Below are positions 58,725 to 64,000 of a stretch of DNA of 64,000 bases, in pieces (position 1 is the stretch's first letter; the number at the start of each line of letters is the position of its first letter). The stretch comes from Candidatus Binataceae bacterium. Lineage in GTDB: Bacteria > Desulfobacterota > Binatia > Binatales > Binataceae. Made by a program: the position numbers and the translations under genes. The stretch is from NCBI GenBank assembly GCA_035500095.1, contig DATJXN010000005.1, positions 1 through 64,000 of the forward strand. The letters are read 5' to 3'. The notes beneath the pieces were generated by a model. It made no database searches, was not told where the DNA came from, and was given only the letters and a program-made list of their open reading frames with translations.

Positions 58725-61166
58725 ATGACTTTTCATCCGGTGCCCCCGGATTCGCGACGCAATAGTGGTTTTTTTCTGGCTACTCTCGTCGGCGCTATGG
58801 CAATTGGGCTGGTGTTGTCACCTGTGCGCCCGGTCGATGCGGGCACACCCGGAAGCACCGGTGATACGACCGCGGATCGCGAGCTTGGGCAGACCGATTT
58901 CACGCACACCATGTTCGATTTCGGGGGCGCGGCTGCGCTTTCCGGTCTCTCGGGGGTGGCGGTTGATTCGTCCGGGCATCTGTATGTCAGCGACTCGATT
59001 AACAATCGCATCCTCGGATGGACCAGCGCTGGCGCATTCGCGAACGGCGACCCTGCGCAGCTGGTAATCGGACAGCCTGACTTCTACAGCTATCGATGCG
59101 ACGACGGGACCGCGGTCGGCGACGTCGAGGGGACCGGCGCGGACAGCCTATGCGGACCCGAAGGGAGCGCGGTCGACGGCGCCGGCAATCTCTACGTTGC
59201 CGACACGATCGACAGCCGGGTGCTGGAATTCGCGAGACCCTTTCTAAGTGGCGTTACGAGCGGCCAGTCGGCGGCAGCGGTTTTCGGTCATCACGGCAGC
59301 TTCGTCGCCACGACCTGCAACGACGGTGGTGCCAGCGCCTCGAACCTTTGCGATCCGCGCGGCCTTGCGCTGGACGCGGCCGGCAATCTGTATATCGCCG
59401 ATAGCGGCGAGAGCCGCGTCCTCGAATATAATACCCCCCTCAACCCGAGCAGCGGCGAAACGGGCGCCGGAGACACAATCGCCGACGCGGTGTTCGGCCA
59501 GAACGGTATCTTCGGGACCAGGGGTGCAATGATGGCACTGCCGTGGGCGACGTCGGCGGGCGAGGCCGCGATTCCCTGTGCGGTCCGGTCGGTGTCGCCA
59601 TCGACGCAAACGGAAATCTTTACGTATCCGACACCAACAACAATCGCGTGCTCGAGTACAACACGCCGCTGAACCCGAGCAGCGATGACCCAGGCGCCGG
59701 CGATGCGATCGCCGACAATGTCTTTGGACAAAACGGCAGCTTTACCACTGGTGCGGGCAATGACGGCACCGGCGTGGGCGATGTCGGCGGACTAGGTCCC
59801 GACAGTCTTTTCGAGCCGCAAGGGCTGCTCGCCGAGGGTGCCGGCAATCTCTACGTTGCCGATGCGGGCAACAACCGCCTGCTGGAGTGCAACACGCCGC
59901 TTAACCCCGCCAGCGATGAAACCGACGCCGGCGACGCGGTGGCGGACACGGTGTTCGGCCAAGGCGGTAGTTTTCACGACCGCGCTCTGCAATGGTTCCG
60001 ACAGCGATCTGGTGGCCGGCTTCGGCGTCATGATCGACGCGAGCGCCCTCTGCTTTCCGGCCGCCGTGGCGCTCGACTCGACGGGCAATCTTTACGCCGC
60101 GGACTCGGACAACAACCGGATGCTCGCCTTCAATACGCCGCTCAATGCTAGCAGCGGCGAGCCGGGCGCCGGCGATACGGTCGCCGACCGCGAACTTGGC
60201 CAGATGGATCTCGTCCACAACATGGAGAACTTCGGCGGCGCGCAGGCGCTGGAGTTGGCCAATCCGTCGTCCACCAACGTCACGGCCGCGAATCCCGCGA
60301 TCGACGCTACTCCAACCGCGACGGCAACCCCGTCAGCGACCGCGACGCCCACGCCCTCTGCGACGGCCACGCCGGCTCCCACGCCGACGCCAGCGTCAAC
60401 ACCGACGATTTCGACGCCGACGCCAACGCCGACTCCGGTGCCTGGCGGAAGGCTCTCGGTCGCCTCGTCGCTGACATTCGGTCCGGTGGGTATCGGCGTG
60501 TCTCCTAAAACCGAAGTGTTGAAGGTCCACAATCTCCATCGGCGCAAGACACTTACGGTGTCGCTCGCCGCGCTGGCGCCGCCCTTTGCGTTGCTCTCGG
60601 GAACGGGGCCTTTCGCGATCGCTCCGCTGCATGCGAAGTCCGTGAGGATCGAGTTCACGCCGGCCGCGGCCGGCAGAGCGGTTGAGAATCTGAACCTCAT
60701 AAGCAGCGACCCGCGTCATCCAACCTTCACGGTCGCGCTCGCGGGCCGCGGCGCCGGAGGGCATCTGACGGTCAATCTGCAAGCGCCATCGCCGCCAGCG
60801 ACGCTGCGGACGCTCGTCTTCGGCGCGATACCGGAGAACATGGCGCTCGCGCGGCGCTTCAGCACAACCAACACCGGACTGGGAGTGCTGACCGGCAGCG
60901 TCGATGCGTTCGCCGGCGGGAGTCCGTTCAGTCTTACCCTGGGCGGCGGAGCGTTCACGCTCCTGCCCGGACAGAACCTAAAGATCGGCGTGCGATTCGC
61001 GCCGACGGCCGCAGGCAAGGCGAGCGGAACGCTGACTATAACGGACGACGCGCCGGGGACCCCACCGTCGGTGAGTGTCCTCGTGACCGGCCGCGGAAAA
61101 TGGTCCGAAGAGCGGCCGCGCAAGAGGCCTGGCGAACCTCTGCACAAGCCAAGGTTGTCATTCTGA
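58725..61166 (+). CDS. NHL-repeat/choice-of-anchor D secreted protein, two frameshifts
   Basis: The N terminus has a signal-like segment (GFFLATLVGAMAIGLVLSPV), then NHL-propeller blades such as GVAVDSSGHLYVSDSINNRI. Reading must shift at about 59520-59535 and again near 59970 to keep the same blade pattern (DANGNLYVSDTNNNRVLEYN, then FPAAVALDSTGNLYAADSDN). Each shift lies in a homopolymer: a GGGG run (one G short) and a TTTT run (one T extra), so the original frame returns. After the propeller comes a Thr/Pro-rich linker and two choice-of-anchor D domains (FGPVGIGVSPKTEVLKV, FTPAAAGRAVENLNL). It would be a surface or periplasmic protein. Frameshifts may be assembly errors, phase variation or decay. 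Confidence 0.75.
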
Positions 61167-61237
61167 GCTTGCGAAGAATCCCGAAAAAGCCCGGCACCGG
61201 GACCCATTCGCTAGAGCAGCTTTCGCTCAGGGTGACA
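61156..61237. repeat. Inverted-repeat intergenic element (TGTCATTC family, copy 2)
   Basis: Starts TGTCATTCTGAGC...GCGAAGAATCCC and ends with CTTTCGCTCAGGGTGACA, an imperfect inverted repeat with a GC-rich centre (CCCGGCACCGGG). It is a diverged relative of the element at 4001-4091. Its first bases overlap the end of the NHL gene: the TGA stop codon (61164-61166) lies inside the element, so the last few codons come from the repeat. Confidence 0.7.
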
Positions 61238-61272
61238 CAATCCGGTGACACCCCGCCTTCTGCAGAGGTGGC

Positions 61273-62106
61273 CTAGAGGCCGAAGAAACTCTTGATCGCG
61301 TCCAGCGCTTCCGGCTCGACCAGCGAAGGCGCGTGCGCGACGCCGGGAACCTCGACCAGGCGCACGCCGCGCTGCACCTTGACCATCCGCGCAGCCGTGT
61401 CGCGCGAGAGGATGTCGCTCTCGACGCCGCGCACGATCAGGATCGGCGCGATTACGCGATTATACGGCAGCCACAGATCGATCGGCCGCGCCGCCGAGCC
61501 GCCGCGCGGGGGGCGCCGCACCGCCGGATCCATCTTCCACGTGAGCCCGCGGTTTTCGGCCGGCTTGACCGACCATCGCACCCACTCGCTTAGCTCAGCG
61601 TCGGAAAGTTTTGCCGCCGGCGGGTAGGTCGCGCGATAGTAGGCCGAGACCTCGGTCATGTCCTTGAAGCGCTCGGGCGCCTGGCTTACATAGGCCATGA
61701 TTCGGACGAGGCCGGCCGGATCGATCTCGGGCCCGATGTCATTCAGCACCAGGCGCTCGACGGTCTCCGGATAGCCGCCGGCATACATCATCGAGATAAT
61801 CCCGCCCATCGAGGTTCCGACGAGGCTTACGCGTTTGATCCCGAGCGCGTCGAGGAATTCCTTGAGGTCGCTGACGTAGACCTGCGGATTGTAGTCGAGC
61901 GGAGCGCCCCACGCGCTGTCGCCGCGGCCGCGGACGTCCACTGAGAGCACGCGGTAGCGTGCGGCCAGCTGGGGGGCGAGGGCGTCGAAATTGTGCGCGT
62001 TGCCCGTCAGTCCGTGGATACAGACCAGCACGGGCTTTCCCTCGCCGCCGAAGTCGAGATAGTGCAGCTTTAAGCCGCCGGCGAGCTGAAACTTGTCTTC
62101 TGGCAT
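61273..62106 (-). CDS. Alpha/beta hydrolase
   Basis: A 277-residue hydrolase. Oxyanion loop HGLTGNAHNFD, nucleophile Ser in LVGTSMGGIIS, acid Asp in RGVESDILSRD and His in PGVAHAPSLVEP form a complete triad. A cap segment lies at about 130-200. The ATG at 62106 (MPEDKFQLAG) follows GAGGAG; the frame opens upstream at 62142. Substrate unknown; relatives act on esters, haloalkanes or ring-cleavage products. Confidence 0.9.
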   Translation of the reverse strand: MPEDKFQLAGGLKLHYLDFGGEGKPVLVCIHGLTGNAHNFDALAPQLAARYRVLSVDVRGRGDSAWGAPLDYNPQVYVSDLKEFLDALGIKRVSLVGTSMGGIISMMYAGGYPETVERLVLNDIGPEIDPAGLVRIMAYVSQAPERFKDMTEVSAYYRATYPPAAKLSDAELSEWVRWSVKPAENRGLTWKMDPAVRRPPRGGSAARPIDLWLPYNRVIAPILIVRGVESDILSRDTAARMVKVQRGVRLVEVPGVAHAPSLVEPEALDAIKSFFGL

Positions 62107-62364
62107 CTCGGCAAAACTCCTCGCGGCGGCGCCGCGCTGCAAAATCTGCGATTTGACCAGCGACTCGCGCTCGTAATCCGGGTTTAACGAACGGACGAAA
62201 AGTCCGAACTAAAGAAGGGCCCGGACGAGGGTAAGACTCTTCAGCAATCGGGCGTCGATTTCAAGTTCCGCCGCGCGCGCCCGCGCGTGCGCGCCGCCGC
62301 GCCATTTTGCATCCCGATTCATTTTGGACAATTAATGGCGGAAACCGGCGTGACGGGAGATCGC

Positions 62365-63402
62365 ATGATGAAATTCGGTATCGGCCCCTTCAATCTGCAG
62401 GCGCCTCACGGCTCTGGCAAGCCGCATACGCAGGTTTACCGTGAGATGCTCGAGCAGGCTGAACTTGCGGAGGAACTGGGTTTCGACTCCGCCTGGCTCA
62501 TCGAGCACCACTTCAAGGAAGACGGCGAGTGCCCGTCGGTGCTGCTTACGGCGGCCGCGATGGCGGCGCGCACCAGCAAAATAAAGATCGGCACGGCGAT
62601 GCTCCTGCTGCCGCTCCATCGCCCGGTCCGCGTCGCCGAGGACGTTGCAGTACTCGACAATATCGCCAATGGCCGCCTTATCGTCGGAGTCGCGGCCGGC
62701 TACCGTCCGATCGAGTTCGAAGGGTTGGGAGAGGCGCGCAAGGGGCGGGAGGCGCGGATGGAAGAGCAGCTGGAAATCCTGATCAACGCCTGGACCAGGG
62801 ATTCGTTCGCGCACAACGGCAGGCACTACCAGTTTCCGGAAATCTCGGTGATGCCCAAGCCCGCCCAAAAGCCGCATCCGCCGATCTGGATCGGCGCTTC
62901 GACCGAGGGCGGCTTTCGCCGGGCGGCGAAATGGGCGGACGCGCTTTGCTCCTCGCCGCGCCATCACCTGAGCGATCTGAAGAATCATTATGCCAGTTAT
63001 CGGCGCTATCTCGGCGAATTTGGCCGCGAGGAGGTCTGCACGCCGGTCATCCGCGAGGTTTATTGTGCCGAGACCATGGAGCGCGCCGAGCGTGAGGGCG
63101 GTCCTGGGATGATCTATATCCAAGCCGGGATGTACGGACGCTGGGCGCAGGTGCGCGAACTTAAGGACGACCGCGGCCGGCCGGTTGCGGGCGCCGGAGG
63201 CGTAAGCCTGGAAACCTTCCGCGAGCGCTTCATCCTGGGCGATCCGGACCATTGCATCCGCGAGATCGAGAAATACCAGCGCGAACTCGGGATGGATTAC
63301 CTGCAGTGCATGATGGACTTTCCCAACGTGGATGCGGAGTTGACGAAGAAGTCGATGCGGCTGTTCGCGCGCGAAGTGATGCCGCACTTCAGGCCGCGCT
63401 GA
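62365..63402 (+). CDS. LLM-class flavin-dependent oxidoreductase (luciferase-like)
   Basis: A 345-residue TIM-barrel enzyme using FMN or F420. Family elements: MMKFGIGPFNLQAPHGSG, AEELGFDSAWLIEHHFKEDG, KIKIGTAMLLLPLHRPVRVA, NGRLIVGVAAGYRPIEFEG and PHPPIWIGAST. These are typical of group-A flavin monooxygenases and F420 oxidoreductases; which cofactor is used cannot be fixed. The ATG at 62365 follows ACGGGAGATCGC and matches the N terminus of relatives; an upstream start at 62335 is less likely. Single gene. Confidence 0.93.
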   Translation: MMKFGIGPFNLQAPHGSGKPHTQVYREMLEQAELAEELGFDSAWLIEHHFKEDGECPSVLLTAAAMAARTSKIKIGTAMLLLPLHRPVRVAEDVAVLDNIANGRLIVGVAAGYRPIEFEGLGEARKGREARMEEQLEILINAWTRDSFAHNGRHYQFPEISVMPKPAQKPHPPIWIGASTEGGFRRAAKWADALCSSPRHHLSDLKNHYASYRRYLGEFGREEVCTPVIREVYCAETMERAEREGGPGMIYIQAGMYGRWAQVRELKDDRGRPVAGAGGVSLETFRERFILGDPDHCIREIEKYQRELGMDYLQCMMDFPNVDAELTKKSMRLFAREVMPHFRPR

Positions 63403-63471
63403 CGATACGATCGACCGTTGTGCGCCGTGGCGGATTCCGCTGGTTGCGCTGTACCCGGTATGGCCGGTTTA

Positions 63472-64000
63472 TCAAACGGGCCGCGCCTTCGCTTGAATCG
63501 GTCTTGACGCTTGCTCCGGTCCTGACGCTTGAGTCGCCCTTGGTGCTTGAATCGGTTTTGGCGAGGATTGTGCGCCGCCGTTGGTCTGGTTGTCGGTCGG
63601 AGTGCTTGGTCTGGCGCCATGCACCAGCGCGAGCAGTTCTTGCGGGACGATGATGAGGCGACGCCCGTCGCGGATGATCACGCCGATGCGCTCGAATTCG
63701 CTGAGCTGCTCGGTGATGCGCTGGCGCGAGGCGCCCACCAGTTCGGCGAGATCGCTATGGGTGAGTTTCAGCGTCAGCAACTGGCCGCGCGCGTCCTCGG
63801 CGCCGAACTTGGTTCCCAATTCCAGCAACGCGCCCGCAAGGCGCTCGCGGAGCGCGAGCCCCACGAAATTGGTGTACCGGAGCAGCATCGTCCACCATCG
63901 GCCCACCGTCAGGTCGAGCACTCGGCTTAAATCCTCAAGCCGTATTCCCAACGTCGCGTCGACGAAGGCCTGCGGGCTAGTGACGCCGACCAGACAGTCG
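63472..64000 (-). CDS. Crp/Fnr-family transcriptional regulator (partial, continues beyond window)
   Basis: The C-terminal half of a cyclic-nucleotide/oxygen-type regulator. The right edge enters in the effector domain (DCLVGVTSPQAFVDATLG), followed by the dimerisation helix (WWTMLLRYTNFVGLALRERL) and a winged helix (LKLTHSDLAELVGASRQRIT). A Pro/Gln/Ala/Ser-rich tail of about 45 residues follows the winged helix and comes from short imperfect DNA repeats. The effector is unknown. The start codon lies outside the window. Confidence 0.88.
   Translation of the reverse strand, partial: DCLVGVTSPQAFVDATLGIRLEDLSRVLDLTVGRWWTMLLRYTNFVGLALRERLAGALLELGTKFGAEDARGQLLTLKLTHSDLAELVGASRQRITEQLSEFERIGVIIRDGRRLIIVPQELLALVHGARPSTPTDNQTNGGAQSSPKPIQAPRATQASGPEQASRPIQAKARPV

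Overview
This is a 64 kb stretch of a GC-rich bacterial chromosome. Gene content suggests a free-living, aerobic, Gram-negative organism with broad lipid and carboxylate metabolism: three acyl-CoA dehydrogenases, two family III CoA-transferases, an enoyl-CoA hydratase, a luciferase-like flavoenzyme, an amidohydrolase, an RND efflux pump and a lipoprotein transglycosylase. The tig-clpP-clpX-lon-hup order is proteobacterial-like. The mix would fit an uncultured deltaproteobacterial or Binatota-type soil lineage, but that is inference from gene content, not from a phylogenetic marker.

Layout. 1-10.7 kb is an accessory region ending at a tRNA-Val(UAC) gene. It holds a transposase remnant, a B12-type radical SAM protein, an AspH-like dioxygenase, a MetE-like protein and an amidohydrolase. 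A gene graveyard follows (7.3-9.3 kb): two unrelated transposase fragments head to head, a truncated glutamate-receptor-like channel joined to a multiply frameshifted adenylate cyclase/ATPase gene, then a tyrosine integrase that ends ten bases from the 3' end of the tRNA. 10.8-17.1 kb is the protein quality-control block (HU, Lon, ClpX, ClpP, trigger factor). 17.4-19.7 kb is a K+-independent-type H+-pyrophosphatase with a clear terminator. 19.9-26.2 kb carries a beta-hydroxyacid dehydrogenase, enoyl-CoA hydratase plus nitronate monooxygenase, a secreted Pro/Gly-repeat protein, an SDR and ThiE. 26.2-29.0 kb is an NtrB/NtrC-like two-component pair. 29.2-34.6 kb contains a lytic transglycosylase, MoeA, a LapA-like membrane protein, IspF, a YceI protein, a divergent ketol-acid reductoisomerase and an FmdB zinc ribbon. 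34.8-38.1 kb is an ECF vitamin/metal transporter operon (S, fused A-A, T). 38.2-47.3 kb is a catabolic block (YciI, two CoA-transferases, SMP-30, an M24 peptidase, two acyl-CoA dehydrogenases, an aldehyde dehydrogenase). 48-52.6 kb is an RND efflux pair. 52.6-63.4 kb has a CocE-type hydrolase, a degenerate sigma-54-activator homologue, a third acyl-CoA dehydrogenase, a UPF0175-glyoxalase fusion, an NHL/choice-of-anchor surface protein, an alpha/beta hydrolase and an LLM flavoenzyme. A Crp/Fnr regulator runs off the right end.

Most notable observation: at 47.1-48.0 kb a carboxymuconolactone-decarboxylase/AhpD-like gene has an in-frame TGA exactly where the second cysteine of the CxxC redox motif belongs (Cys-Ala-Leu-TGA). 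Twenty bases downstream of the TGA is the loop of a perfect 7-bp hairpin that starts with GG, as expected for a bacterial SECIS element. This is a strong candidate selenoprotein (CxxU). A 37-bp palindrome-bearing element lies just upstream of this gene, and a near-identical copy lies upstream of the neighbouring aldehyde dehydrogenase gene, suggesting common control.
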